Source: an uncultured Lachnospiraceae bacterium
GTDB lineage: Bacteria > Bacillota > Clostridia > Lachnospirales > Lachnospiraceae
Length of the DNA: 64,000 nucleotides
NCBI GenBank assembly: GCA_910585295.1
Contig: CAJUDE010000030.1
Location: 120,900-184,899, forward strand
Reading direction: 5' to 3'
Shown here: positions 51,826 to 60,773 of the stretch, one piece after another
Numbering within the stretch: position 1 is the first letter of the stretch
Layout of the letters: every line of letters starts with the position of its first letter
Position numbers and translations under genes: made by a program
Notes under the pieces: generated by a model
Database searches by the model: none
Seen by the model: the letters and a program-made list of their open reading frames with translations, nothing else
Told to the model about the DNA's origin: nothing

Positions 51826-53478
51826 ATGCCGTACAGAAACTATATCTATGAGTACCACGCTAAGATTACAAGCGGCGAAATTGTAGCGGGAAAATGGATA
51901 AAGGCAATCTATAAAATCATTGTGGACGGGCTGGAAAAGCAGGAGTATTTTTTCAATGCAAAGGCGGCAAACAAGGCTATAAAATTCATAGAGAACTTTT
52001 GCCACCACAGCAAGGGGCGCAATGATTTAATCAAGTTGGAGCTATGGCAGAAAGCCATAGTTTCTATCATTTTTGGCATACAGGACGCAGAAAAAACACG
52101 CATTTTCCGTGAGATTTTTATAGTAATCGGCAGAAAAAATGGAAAATCTTTGTTTGCGTCTGCGATTATTGCATACATGGTATACCTAGAGCCAGAGTAC
52201 GGGCAGGAAATCTATTGCTTAGCGCCAAAGTTAGACCAAGCGACGCTTGTATATGACGGATTTTATAAAATGGTGCAGGCAGAGGACGAGCTAAACGAGC
52301 TGGCGAAAAAGCGGCGCAGCGATATTTACTACGAGGAAACAAACAGCTTTGTAAAGCCTATCGCATTTAACGCCAAGAAGTCTGACGGCTTTAACCCGCA
52401 GCTGGTAGTATGTGACGAAATGGCGGCATGGAGCGGCGACGCAGGACTAAAGCAGTATGAGGTTATGAAGTCTGCTTTAGGCGCACGCCGCCAGCCTATG
52501 ATTCTGTCTATCAGTACCGCAGGCTACATAAACGACAGTATTTATGATGAGCTGATGAAACGCAGCACCAGCTTTTTAAAGGGCAACAGCAAGGAAAGGC
52601 GGCTTTTGCCGTTCTTATACATGATAGACGACGTGGAAAAGTGGAACGATATAGAAGAGCTTAAGAAAGCTAACCCTAACATGGGTGTATCTGTACCAGA
52701 GAGCTTTTTCATGGACGAGATAGCGGTAGCAGAAAACAGCTTAAGCAAGCGGGCAGAGTTTTTAACAAAATACTGCAATATCAAGCAGAACAGCTCTATA
52801 GCGTGGCTGGAATATGCGACGGTGGACGGCGCAGGCATTGAAAAGACCTTAGAGGACTTTAGGGACTGCTACGCCGTGGGCGGCATAGACTTAAGCCAGA
52901 CAACGGACTTGACCGCAGCCAGCGTGGTAATTGAAAGGGACGGCGTGCTTTATGCGTTCACTCAATTCTTTATGCCACGGGGCAGGGTGGAAACCTTGCA
53001 GGCTACGGACGGCGTGCCGTATGACATTTTTGTTAAAAAGGGGCTGATAACCTTAAGCGGCGACAACTACGTAGACTACCACGACGTATACGCATGGTTT
53101 ACGGGGCTGGTGGAGAAATACGGCATTTACATACTCAAAATAGGGTATGACCGATACATGGCAAAATATTTGATTGAGGAATTGAAAGACTACGGATTCC
53201 AGACAGACGACGTGCATCAAGGGGAGAACTTAACGCCAGTCATACGGGAATTTGAGGGCATCATAAAAGACGGCAATTTTAAGATTGCAGACAACAATTT
53301 ACTAAAGACACATTTCTTGAATGTTGCGCTTAAGCACAACATGGAAACAAGGAAATTCAGACCGATAAAGATAGAGCAGCGGGCGCATATCGACGGCTTT
53401 GTATCCGTCATAGACGCTATGACGGTACGGCAGAAATACTGGGAAGAGTGCGGCGAGCTGCTTAAAAACGCCGCATAG
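51826..53478 (+). CDS. Terminase large subunit
   Basis: 550 residues. ATPase Walker A-like FIVIGRKNGKSLFASAI, Walker B QLVVCDEMAAWSG, then a C-terminal RNase H-like nuclease starting YAVGGIDLSQTTDLTAASVV and including KIGYDRYMAK. Translocates DNA into proheads and cuts it. Confidence 0.96.
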   Translation: MPYRNYIYEYHAKITSGEIVAGKWIKAIYKIIVDGLEKQEYFFNAKAANKAIKFIENFCHHSKGRNDLIKLELWQKAIVSIIFGIQDAEKTRIFREIFIVIGRKNGKSLFASAIIAYMVYLEPEYGQEIYCLAPKLDQATLVYDGFYKMVQAEDELNELAKKRRSDIYYEETNSFVKPIAFNAKKSDGFNPQLVVCDEMAAWSGDAGLKQYEVMKSALGARRQPMILSISTAGYINDSIYDELMKRSTSFLKGNSKERRLLPFLYMIDDVEKWNDIEELKKANPNMGVSVPESFFMDEIAVAENSLSKRAEFLTKYCNIKQNSSIAWLEYATVDGAGIEKTLEDFRDCYAVGGIDLSQTTDLTAASVVIERDGVLYAFTQFFMPRGRVETLQATDGVPYDIFVKKGLITLSGDNYVDYHDVYAWFTGLVEKYGIYILKIGYDRYMAKYLIEELKDYGFQTDDVHQGENLTPVIREFEGIIKDGNFKIADNNLLKTHFLNVALKHNMETRKFRPIKIEQRAHIDGFVSVIDAMTVRQKYWEECGELLKNAA

Positions 53479-53486
53479 AAAGGAGA

Positions 53487-54794
53487 GTGGACGGTATCAA
53501 ATTCTTAGATTATCTTTTTCACAAAAAAGAATTAAAAGCACTGGGAAATTATTTCAAGATGCTTAACGGGTACAGCCCTACATTTACCAGCTATAGCGGC
53601 GGCGTATATGAAATGGACTTAACCAGAACGGCAATAAACAGCTTTGCAACGCATTGCAGCAAGCTAAAGCCAGAGATAGAGGGCAGCGCATTAAAGCGGC
53701 TGGAAAAGACGCTACAGTACAAACCTAACTATTTCATGGATACTACAAAATTCATAAAAAGGCTGGCGACCTATGTAGCGGTGGAACACACCGCTTTTAT
53801 TGTGCCTATCGAGGACGAGAACGGGACGCTTTGCGGCTGGTATCCATTGCGAGCGGAACGGTGCGAGGTAAGGGAAGTAAACGGCGGCATATATCTACGC
53901 TATCTTTTTGCAAATGGCGAGTATGGCGCTATTGAATTTGAAAAGGTGGGGATACTGACAGACTTTGAATATAAAGACGACCTTTTCGGAGAGGACAACA
54001 GCACGCTACAGCCAACAATGCAGCTGATACATACGCAGAATGAGGGCATTATAAATGCCGTCAAAAATTCTGCAAATATACGTTTTCTGGCAAAGGTGGC
54101 AAATATGCTGAAGCCAGAGGACATAAAAAAAGAGCGGCAGAGGTTTACAGAGGAAAACTTAAGCGCAGAGAATGACAGTGGCATGATTATTTACGACAAT
54201 AAATTCAGCGAGCTTAAGCAAGTGGAAAGCAAGCCATACACGCCAAACGCTTTGCAGATGCAGCTTATACAAGACAATGTATGTACGCATTTTGGTACAA
54301 ACATGGATATTCTGCAAAACAAATTCAATGAGGAAACGTGGAACGCCTACTATGAGGGAAAGATAGAACAGTTTGCAATACAGCTATCGCTTGTAATGAC
54401 AAACATGAGCTTTACCGAGAGGGAGAGGGCGTGCGGTAACGCTATTACGTTTTCGGCTAACCGCCTGCAATATGCCAGCAACGCAACAAAGCTGCAAGTA
54501 AGCACACAGCTTTTTGACCGTGCATTATTGAACCGTAACGGCGTGATGGATATATGGAACATGGCACACGTTGAGGACGGCGACAAGTATTATATCCGCA
54601 AGGAATACACGGAAGTAAGCCAGCTGGGTAAGGGAGAGGAAAAGCCGCAGATAATCATACAGCAGATGCCGCAGGAGAGTGGCAAGGGACAGCAGGCGGG
54701 AGAGCCAGCAGGGGACGGACAGACGCAGGAAACACAGACAGAGCCGCCGCAGGACGGCAGCGGGCAGAAAGAGGGTGTAAAAGATGCCGATTAA
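53487..54794 (+). CDS. Phage portal protein (HK97 family)
   Basis: 435 residues from GTG 53487 (AAAGGAGA upstream). HK97-type portal landmarks: AINSFATHCSKLKPEI and the later FGTNMDILQNKFNEETWNAY. A Gln/Gly-rich C-terminal tail is present. It overlaps the protease start by 11 nt. Confidence 0.93.
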   Translation: MDGIKFLDYLFHKKELKALGNYFKMLNGYSPTFTSYSGGVYEMDLTRTAINSFATHCSKLKPEIEGSALKRLEKTLQYKPNYFMDTTKFIKRLATYVAVEHTAFIVPIEDENGTLCGWYPLRAERCEVREVNGGIYLRYLFANGEYGAIEFEKVGILTDFEYKDDLFGEDNSTLQPTMQLIHTQNEGIINAVKNSANIRFLAKVANMLKPEDIKKERQRFTEENLSAENDSGMIIYDNKFSELKQVESKPYTPNALQMQLIQDNVCTHFGTNMDILQNKFNEETWNAYYEGKIEQFAIQLSLVMTNMSFTERERACGNAITFSANRLQYASNATKLQVSTQLFDRALLNRNGVMDIWNMAHVEDGDKYYIRKEYTEVSQLGKGEEKPQIIIQQMPQESGKGQQAGEPAGDGQTQETQTEPPQDGSGQKEGVKDAD

Positions 54795-55380
54795 GAAAGA
54801 ACGGGAATATAGGACGCTGGCAGCACCGCTGACCGCTGGGGCTGCCGAAAAGCGGATACAGACGGATTTTTACGTAGAGGGCTACGCCACTACGTTTAAC
54901 GTGCCGTATCTGCTTTATGAGTTTGAGGACGGCACAAAATACTACGAAAGAATAGACGCACACGCACTGGACGGCGCAGACATGAGCGACGTTATCATGC
55001 AGTACGACCATGAGGGCAGGGTATTTGCCAGACAGTCAAACAAAACGCTTATCTTAGAGCCAGACACAAAGGGGCTTATGATAGCAGCTGATTTAGGCAG
55101 GACAGACTTAGCCCGTGGGCTGTACCAAGACATAGAGGCGGGCATGATAACTAAAATGTCATGGGCTTTTACAGTGGCAGAGGAAAGCTACGAAAGAGCC
55201 ACGCACACCAGAACAATATTAAAAATCAAAAAGGTTTATGACGTATCCGCAGTTAGCATACCAGCAAACGGCGATACGGAAATAAGCGCCCGTGCTTTTG
55301 CGCATAGGAGTTATGAGCAGGAGCGGCAGGAGTTGCTACAGAGGCGTATAAACTTACTAAAGATTATGGCAAGCCTATAG
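54784..55380 (+). CDS. Prohead maturation protease
   Basis: 198 residues of the HK97 U35 serine protease family: MQYDHEGRVFARQSN with the catalytic His, MSWAFTVAEE with Ser, and VYDVSAVSIPAN. It cleaves the capsid N-terminal delta-domain. Confidence 0.95.
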   Translation: MPIKKEREYRTLAAPLTAGAAEKRIQTDFYVEGYATTFNVPYLLYEFEDGTKYYERIDAHALDGADMSDVIMQYDHEGRVFARQSNKTLILEPDTKGLMIAADLGRTDLARGLYQDIEAGMITKMSWAFTVAEESYERATHTRTILKIKKVYDVSAVSIPANGDTEISARAFAHRSYEQERQELLQRRINLLKIMASL

Positions 55381-55413
55381 GAAAATCAAAACAAGAAAAG
55401 GAGAGCAGAAACA

Positions 55414-56664
55414 ATGAGATTGAAAGAGATTGAGGCGAGGTTAGCCCAGATTAAGCAGGAGCTTACTACAAGGGCAGCAGAACTGACGGCGGCAGAAATT
55501 GAGGCGCTGGAAAAAGAGGTAGAGGCATTGCAGGAAGAGCGGGCGGCATTGCAGGCGGCAGCGGAAAGGCGCAGCGCCTTACTTGCCAGAATTGCGGCAG
55601 GCGAACCCGTAGGCGACGAGGGAGAGGGCGGCGGCACGCAGCCCACGTTACTTAGGAGCTTTGCAGGGGCAGGCGGGACACAGCCGCAGGCGAAAGAGCC
55701 AGAGGACAGATACGACACGGTAGCATACAGAAAAGCATTTATGAATTATGTATGCAGGGGTGCGGCTATCCCCGCAGAGTTTAGGGATGCGGAAACGACC
55801 ACGACGGCAGACAGCGGGGCGGTTATTCCTACGTCCATTATGAATGAAATCATTCAGAAGTTGGAGAGCTACGGCAGTATCTATGCACAGGTGCGCAAAA
55901 TCAATGTGCAGGGCGGTGTAGCAATCCCTATCGCTGACTTAAAGCCTACGGCGCACTGGATTACAGAGGAAAAGACCAGCGACGACCAGAAAGCCAGCGC
56001 CAAAAATTCCGTGACATTCAACTACTACGGCTTAGAGTGCAAGATTTCCCAGAGCATCTTAGCAAACGTGGTTACGCTGAAAATGTTCACGGATTTATTT
56101 ATCCCTATGGCGACAGAGGCAATGGTTAAGGCTATTGAGATTGCCATTTTCAACGGCACGGGCGAGGGGCAGCCGCTGGGCGTTCTGAAAGATACAAGAG
56201 TGCTGGCAGTGGTGGAGCTGACAGAAGAGGAATACGCAAGCTGGAAAGGCTGGCACAAGGTAAAGGGCAAGATTAAGAAAGCCTACAGAAACGGCAGCTT
56301 TATTATGAACCAGTCCACTTTTGACGTTGGCATTGACGGCATGGAAGATAAGAACGGGCAGCCGATAGGACGCACGAACTACGGCATCAACGGAGAGGAA
56401 AGCTACCGCTTTATGGGTAAGACGGTGGAAACGGTAGAGGACGAGATTTTACCGAGCTGGGACGACGCAACAGTGGGCGACGTGTTCGCAGTGTTTATGA
56501 AACTGTCCGACTATGTGATTAACACCAACATGGAAATGCAGGTAACAAAGTGGACTGACCACGACAACAACAAGATTAAGAATAAGTGCTTAATGGTGGT
56601 GGACGGCAAGGCGGCAGACACAAACGGCATTATTCTTATCAAAAAGGCAATCAAGGCAGTGTAA
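55414..56664 (+). CDS. HK97-fold major capsid protein
   Basis: 416 residues. Residues 1-105 form a coiled-coil scaffolding delta-domain (LAQIKQELTTRAAELTAAEI). The mature capsid starts near residue 110 and contains IPTSIMNEIIQKLESYGSIY and VAIPIADLKPTAHWITEEK. Standard position after the protease. Confidence 0.95.
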   Translation: MRLKEIEARLAQIKQELTTRAAELTAAEIEALEKEVEALQEERAALQAAAERRSALLARIAAGEPVGDEGEGGGTQPTLLRSFAGAGGTQPQAKEPEDRYDTVAYRKAFMNYVCRGAAIPAEFRDAETTTTADSGAVIPTSIMNEIIQKLESYGSIYAQVRKINVQGGVAIPIADLKPTAHWITEEKTSDDQKASAKNSVTFNYYGLECKISQSILANVVTLKMFTDLFIPMATEAMVKAIEIAIFNGTGEGQPLGVLKDTRVLAVVELTEEEYASWKGWHKVKGKIKKAYRNGSFIMNQSTFDVGIDGMEDKNGQPIGRTNYGINGEESYRFMGKTVETVEDEILPSWDDATVGDVFAVFMKLSDYVINTNMEMQVTKWTDHDNNKIKNKCLMVVDGKAADTNGIILIKKAIKAV

Positions 56665-56719
56665 TAAAAATACGGCAGCTGGCGTGCCTGCGCTGGCTGC
56701 CAGAAATGAGGTAAAGGGC

Positions 56720-57214
56720 ATGAAAGGACATTTAGACGCAGAGCAGCTGAAAAGCATGGATTATAAGAGCTTGCAGGCTTTGGCAAAGGATATGGGCGTA
56801 AGCGCTGCTGGAAAGGCAGAGGATATTATAGCCAGAATTGCAGCAGTAGAGGTGGACGTACCAGAGGGAGAGCTTACAGAAGAGGAAAAGGCACTTTTTG
56901 AGGAAGAGGCGGCACGGCAGGAAGAGGAACGGGCAGCAGGCGGGCAGACAGTGGAAGAGGCAGAGGACACCGCAGGAGAGCCGCAGACGGGGCAGGAAAC
57001 GACGGAAGAGGGCGCAGCAGAGGAAAATACCAAAGATGCCAAAAAGCCGCAGGAAGAGGCAGGAAAGGCGGCAGGGATGGTAAAGGTAAAAGCCGTCACA
57101 AGGTTTTTAGACAAGCAGCTTAACCAGATTAAGGACGCAGGAGAGGCTTACAGCGTAAGCGGGGAACGTGCGGCAGAGCTGGTGGCAGCAGGCGTGGCAG
57201 AGATTGTGGGATAA
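56720..57214 (+). CDS. SAP/Rho-N-like head protein
   Basis: 164 residues from ATG 56720. N-terminal SAP-like helix pair (LKSMDYKSLQALAKDMGVSA then AEDIIARI), a long Glu/Ala/Thr low-complexity linker, and a C-terminal small domain (GEAYSVSGERAAELVAAGVA). Similar proteins lie between capsid and connector in HK97-like phages; the exact role is unclear. Confidence 0.7.
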   Translation: MKGHLDAEQLKSMDYKSLQALAKDMGVSAAGKAEDIIARIAAVEVDVPEGELTEEEKALFEEEAARQEEERAAGGQTVEEAEDTAGEPQTGQETTEEGAAEENTKDAKKPQEEAGKAAGMVKVKAVTRFLDKQLNQIKDAGEAYSVSGERAAELVAAGVAEIVG

Positions 57215-57234
57215 CCAGAAAGAGGGTGCAGCGC

Positions 57235-57570
57235 ATGGCGGCAGATGCCACAACATTAACAGAGAAAATGCGGGCGGCGCTGCGTATCAGCAGCACCAGC
57301 GAGAAAATAACGGCAGAAATAGAGGACTGTATAGCCGCCTGCAAAGCTGACCTTGCAAATGACGGGGTAAAAGCCATAGACGAGGGCGACGCACTGATTA
57401 TAAGGGCGGTAACGCTTTACTGCAAGGCAGAATTTGGCTACAACGACAAAGCGGAGAAGTTTAGGCAGTCATACGACACGCTGAAAATGCGGCTTGCCTT
57501 GTCGCAGGAGTACAACACAGCGCCGCCAGTGTCCGAAACGGACACCGAGGGCGCAGAAAGCGGGGCATGA
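57235..57570 (+). CDS. Head-tail connector protein (gp6-like)
   Basis: 111 residues from ATG 57235. Typical helical connector pattern: TLTEKMRAALRI, IEDCIAACKADL and LIIRAVTLYCKAEFGY. Second copy of the 17-bp palindrome lies in its last codons. Confidence 0.85.
   Translation: MAADATTLTEKMRAALRISSTSEKITAEIEDCIAACKADLANDGVKAIDEGDALIIRAVTLYCKAEFGYNDKAEKFRQSYDTLKMRLALSQEYNTAPPVSETDTEGAESGA
57529..57545. repeat. 17-bp palindrome, copy in connector gene
   Basis: GTGTCCGAAACGGACAC, identical to 48717-48733 and in the same reading frame (VSETDT). Confidence 0.6.
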
Positions 57571-57571
57571 T

Positions 57572-57901
57572 ATGGCAGCATGGGCAGACGAGCTTACACT
57601 TATCAGCCAGCAGCCGCCAGACGAGCGGGTAAATGCTGGCGGCTTTGAGAATGAGCAGCAGGAGAGCGCCCGTACTGTTTTCTGTAACAAGAAAAAAGTA
57701 GGCTACAGCGAGTATTTTAAGAGCCAGCAGACGGGCAAAGTGGTAGAGGCAAAATGCGAGGTACATAAGGCAGACTATGAGGGCGAGGACACCGTAGAAA
57801 TGGACGGGCGGCGCTTTTTCGTGCTTAAGACCTACGACATAGACGACGATACCATAGAGCTTACGCTAACTGATTTGCGGCATAAGGACAGCGGGGAATA
57901 A
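57572..57901 (+). CDS. Head closure protein
   Basis: 109 residues from ATG 57572. Position and fold pattern (WADELTLISQQ, then VFCNKKKVGYSEYFKSQQTG, then MDGRRFFVLKTYDIDDDTIEL) fit the phage head-closure/Stopper family that follows the connector. Confidence 0.8.
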   Translation: MAAWADELTLISQQPPDERVNAGGFENEQQESARTVFCNKKKVGYSEYFKSQQTGKVVEAKCEVHKADYEGEDTVEMDGRRFFVLKTYDIDDDTIELTLTDLRHKDSGE

Positions 57902-57902
57902 A

Positions 57903-57923
57903 AACGGCGGTTTTCCCGCCGTT
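57903..57923. terminator. Terminator between late operon and HIRAN gene
   Basis: AACGGCGG/CCGCCGTT stem. On the minus strand TTTTTATT follows, giving a good terminator for the HIRAN gene; the plus-strand tail is weaker, which would let the late operon continue. Confidence 0.75.
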
Positions 57924-57927
57924 AAAA

Positions 57928-58698
57928 TTATTCATTATTTAATTTTCGGTATTTCAATGTGATTTTGCAACCATAAGAAATAGCATAACCGTTTTCGTTA
58001 CGACCACCGCCATATACATTAATACCGCATATTCCCTCATAGCGTGCATCATTATCAATTATAAACTGCACATAATCGGCAGGGATATTGCCTATTTGCA
58101 TATTGTTAGCATAAACGCCGAAAGCGGGCTTTCCGTCAAATTCATACTCACGCAGACCAAGCTCAACGTATTCGTCAAAAGGTTTGTCGTTAAAATGTAT
58201 TTTGCGTAAAATAGTTTGCCGTGTGGGTCCCTTTTCGTTTTTGAATGTAACACCAGCTACTTTTATTTCCAGATATTCAAATTGTTTTGATAAGTCTGGC
58301 GCATCTGAAACAGTAGCAGATTGGATAGCCGCCGTTTTATCTTCACTTGTGGAAACGGGCGAAATAGTGGGGGCTGTTTCTGCAATATGTGGCGCAGGGA
58401 TATTGGGTACTGGTACTGCGGCGGGCGTTTCTACTGTATTGGGATTTACCGTATTATCCTGCAAGGGACGAGGAACAGAACTTTTGTTCGCAGGGGGGGT
58501 AAAACGGTTTGGAGCTTGTGGCGTTTCGCTACTTGTTTCTACTACTGGTTTAGCGGAACGGAAAGCCAGAAATGCAAAAACGCCGCAGATAACAAGGCAG
58601 CCAACGCCGCCAGAAACAAGACCGCCCGCAAATCCACTAAAAGCGGATAAAAGGAATAGGACGGCAAGGCAGGAAAAGACTATAGTTTTCTTTTTCAT
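57928..58698 (-). CDS. Membrane-anchored HIRAN-like protein (moron)
   Basis: 256 residues on the opposite strand to all phage structural genes. Two N-terminal TM helices (IVFSCLAVLFLLSAFSGFAG and GCLVICGVFAFLAF), a Pro/Thr/Ser-rich linker (about 55-125), and a C-terminal HIRAN-like beta domain: EIKVAGVTFKNEKGPTRQTI, YVELGLREYEFDGKPAFGVY, MQIGNIPADYVQFI. It has its own promoter and terminator and AT-richer DNA than its flanks. HIRAN domains bind DNA ends in SNF2-type proteins, so membrane anchoring is odd. Likely expressed from the lysogen; function unknown, superinfection exclusion possible. Confidence 0.85.
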   Translation of the reverse strand: MKKKTIVFSCLAVLFLLSAFSGFAGGLVSGGVGCLVICGVFAFLAFRSAKPVVETSSETPQAPNRFTPPANKSSVPRPLQDNTVNPNTVETPAAVPVPNIPAPHIAETAPTISPVSTSEDKTAAIQSATVSDAPDLSKQFEYLEIKVAGVTFKNEKGPTRQTILRKIHFNDKPFDEYVELGLREYEFDGKPAFGVYANNMQIGNIPADYVQFIIDNDARYEGICGINVYGGGRNENGYAISYGCKITLKYRKLNNE

Positions 58699-58731
58699 AT
58701 AAAACACAACCTTTCTATCGTTTTAAAGAAA

Positions 58732-58760
58732 ATTATAGAACAATGTCGATTTAAAATCAA
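58732..58760 (-). promoter_or_regulatory. Promoter of the HIRAN gene
   Basis: Minus strand TTGATT (58760-58755), exactly 17 nt, TATAAT (58737-58732). It fires away from the late operon. Confidence 0.8.
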
Positions 58761-58779
58761 CAGAAAGGGGGCAAATAAA

Positions 58780-59211
58780 ATGGCAGAGTTTACTACGGTA
58801 GGGCTGGAAGAGGTAGAAAAAGCGTTTTTGAGAATGGAAGAGGCAGCAGTTACAGCAGTCCCTAAAATGCTTAAGGCGGGTGCAGACGTACTGGTAGAGG
58901 CACAAAGGGCAGAGGCGCTGGCTATGGGATTAAATGAAACGGGCGGCTTTGTGAAATCAATCAAAGCAACTGCCGTAAAGGGAAACGATACCGAGAAATA
59001 TGTAGACGTTTACCCGCAGGGCAGGGCAAAACATGGAAACGACAGAAAAGGCGACAAAAGCAACGTGCGCAATGCTACTATCGGATTTGTAGCAGAATAC
59101 GGGACGAGCAGCCAGCAGGCACGACCATATATGACCGTTGCAAACGAAAAGGCACATGAAAAAGTAATAGACGCAGAGCTGGAAGTATGGGAGCGTGAGC
59201 AGGGAAAATGA
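58780..59211 (+). CDS. HK97-gp10-like tail completion protein
   Basis: 143 residues. Start GLEEVEKAFLRMEEAAVTAV and the gp10 pattern ending FVAEYGTSSQQARPYMTVAN. AGAAAGGGGG precedes the ATG. Joins head connector to tail; overlaps the next gene by 4 nt. Confidence 0.9.
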   Translation: MAEFTTVGLEEVEKAFLRMEEAAVTAVPKMLKAGADVLVEAQRAEALAMGLNETGGFVKSIKATAVKGNDTEKYVDVYPQGRAKHGNDRKGDKSNVRNATIGFVAEYGTSSQQARPYMTVANEKAHEKVIDAELEVWEREQGK

Positions 59212-59534
59212 GCAGCATAAAAGAGATTTTAGAGAGCGCAGGGCTGCCAGCACAGCGGGGCGTATATACTGGCAGATGCAAGCCGAAAGCCTATTATACT
59301 TTCCTGCGGATAAATGGCGGCGCTGCCGTAAATGCAGACGACACAGAGAGCGAAAGCAAGGAAATGTATAGGGTAACGCTTTTCCATAAAGGCGACTATG
59401 AGGCACAGCTTAACAAAACTCTGGAAGTGTTGCGGGAGGCAGACGTTTATATTAACAGCGTTGATACAGAGAACTACGAAACAGAAACGGGGTACTGGTT
59501 AGTGCCTATCACAATCGAAATATTAAAGGAGTGA
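59208..59534 (+). CDS. Minor tail / tail terminator-like protein
   Basis: 108 residues (IKEILESAGLPAQRGVYTGR, YYTFLRINGGAAVNADD, YWLVPITIEI). Position between gp10 and major tail protein fits a tail terminator. Family assignment rests mainly on order. Confidence 0.7.
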   Translation: MSSIKEILESAGLPAQRGVYTGRCKPKAYYTFLRINGGAAVNADDTESESKEMYRVTLFHKGDYEAQLNKTLEVLREADVYINSVDTENYETETGYWLVPITIEILKE

Positions 59535-59541
59535 CAAGACA

Positions 59542-60105
59542 ATGACACTGGGATTAAGAGATTTATTTTATGCAGTATGCACAGAGGCAGACGGCGCAGA
59601 AACCTACGGAACGCCTAAGAAAATGGCAGAGGCTATGACGGCTGACTTATCCGTAAAGACGGCAGACGGCAGCTTATACGCAGATGATACGTTGAGTGAA
59701 AGCGTATCCGAGTTTGCCAGCGGCACGCTTAAGCTGGGCGTAAAAGACCTTACGCCAGAAGTGCTGGCAGAGGTACTGGGGCAGGAAGTAGACCAGAATA
59801 ACGTAGTATGGGCTGGAAAAGACGACGAGCCGCCGTATGTGGCTATCGGTTTTAGGGCAAAGAAAACGGGCGGGCGTTTCCGCTACGTCTGGCTGCTTAA
59901 GGCTAAGTTTAAAGTACCGTCTGAAAAGTACGAAACAAAGGGCGAAAGCATCAAGTTTAACACGCCAGACATTGAGGCGGATTTTACCGCAAGGAAAAAA
60001 GACGGACGCTGGAAAGCCGACTTTGTAGGCACAGAGAACAGCGACGCAGCTAAAACATGGTTTACGGAAGTGCCAGAACCAGCAGAAACGATACCCACAG
60101 TATAA
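59542..60105 (+). CDS. Major tail protein (phi13-type)
   Basis: 187 residues. Beta-rich with LGLRDLFYAVCT start, TLKLGVKDLTPEVLAEVLG and IGFRAKKTGGRFRYVWLLKA. Forms the tail tube. A short gap of 60 nt with a GCGCAGC...GCTGCGCC hairpin (about 60135-60152) follows. Confidence 0.88.
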   Translation: MTLGLRDLFYAVCTEADGAETYGTPKKMAEAMTADLSVKTADGSLYADDTLSESVSEFASGTLKLGVKDLTPEVLAEVLGQEVDQNNVVWAGKDDEPPYVAIGFRAKKTGGRFRYVWLLKAKFKVPSEKYETKGESIKFNTPDIEADFTARKKDGRWKADFVGTENSDAAKTWFTEVPEPAETIPTV

Positions 60106-60129
60106 AACAGAATAAAAGGGAAAGGAGAA

Positions 60130-60160
60130 AAGGCGCAGCGCATGGCTGCGCCTTAATTTG
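60130..60160 (+). terminator. Hairpin after major tail gene
   Basis: AAGGCGCAGC-GCAT-G-GCTGCGCCTT, an 10-bp stem with weak T tail (AATTTG). Likely partial terminator lowering expression of the tail chaperone genes relative to the tail tube. Confidence 0.65.
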
Positions 60161-60165
60161 TTGAT

Positions 60166-60567
60166 ATGAGCGCAATTAAAGACGGCGGCTATACAGTAAC
60201 GCTGAAAGGGAAAGAGTACAGACTTCTTTTTACCCTTAACGCACTGGACGAAATTCAAACGAAATTCGGCGGCTATGACAAGCTGGGCGAGGCTTTTAAC
60301 CAGAGTAACCCAGACTGGGTAAAGGATACAAAATGGCTGCTTACAATGCTTATCAATGAGGGGCTTTTAGAAGAGGACGAGAACGCCCAGCTTTTCACAG
60401 AGCAGCAGATAGGCAGGCTGATACATATGGGAAATCTGGCAGAGGTACAGCGGGCTATTTTTGCGTCGTTTGCAGCAGGCACAGCAGGCGACGGAGAGGG
60501 CAGCAGAGATACCGAAACAGAGGACGACGAAGAGGCGGGGGAAATGAAAGCCGTGCAGGAAAGTTAG
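60166..60567 (+). CDS. Tail assembly chaperone (gpG-like)
   Basis: 133 residues (GGYTVTLKGKEYRLLFTLNA ... LIHMGNLAEVQRAIFASFAA), ending in an acidic tail. Located between the major tail and tape measure genes, the usual chaperone slot. The -1 frame is open past its stop and leads into the next reading frame, so a G-T fusion by frameshifting is likely. Confidence 0.85.
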   Translation: MSAIKDGGYTVTLKGKEYRLLFTLNALDEIQTKFGGYDKLGEAFNQSNPDWVKDTKWLLTMLINEGLLEEDENAQLFTEQQIGRLIHMGNLAEVQRAIFASFAAGTAGDGEGSRDTETEDDEEAGEMKAVQES

Positions 60568-60770
60568 ACACTGCACGGCTTTTGTATATCGCTATGGTGC
60601 TGCTGGGGTATAGGGAGCGTGAGGCGTGGAGAAAAACGCCGTACCAGATTGTAACCCTATTCGGATACCACAAGGAATATAACCCGCACATTTTTAGGCA
60701 GGAGCGGGCAGCAGTACCGCAGGCGGCAGAGGGACTGGACGACATTGACATAGCGTTAGGGGGATTGTAA
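60534..60770 (+). CDS. gpT-like chaperone extension (-1 frame)
   Basis: The -1 frame relative to gpG is open from upstream of 60534 to the stop at 60768. From 60564 it reads LDTARLLYIAMVLLGYRERE, then WRKTPYQIVTLFGYHKEY, typical of the T part of a GT chaperone. Internal initiation at TTG 60582 or ATG 60594 is possible but lacks a ribosome site. Run CGGGGGAAA (60536-60544) is the likely slip region though not a textbook heptamer. Confidence 0.6.
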   Translation, partial: GGGNESRAGKLDTARLLYIAMVLLGYREREAWRKTPYQIVTLFGYHKEYNPHIFRQERAAVPQAAEGLDDIDIALGGL

Positions 60771-60773
60771 CAA

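Noticed and set aside
42234..57200. Shared string TGGCAGCAGGCGTGGCA near 42235 and 57183
   Set aside because: Both encode AAGVA in the same frame with the phage's favoured codons; better explained by codon bias than by a repeat element.
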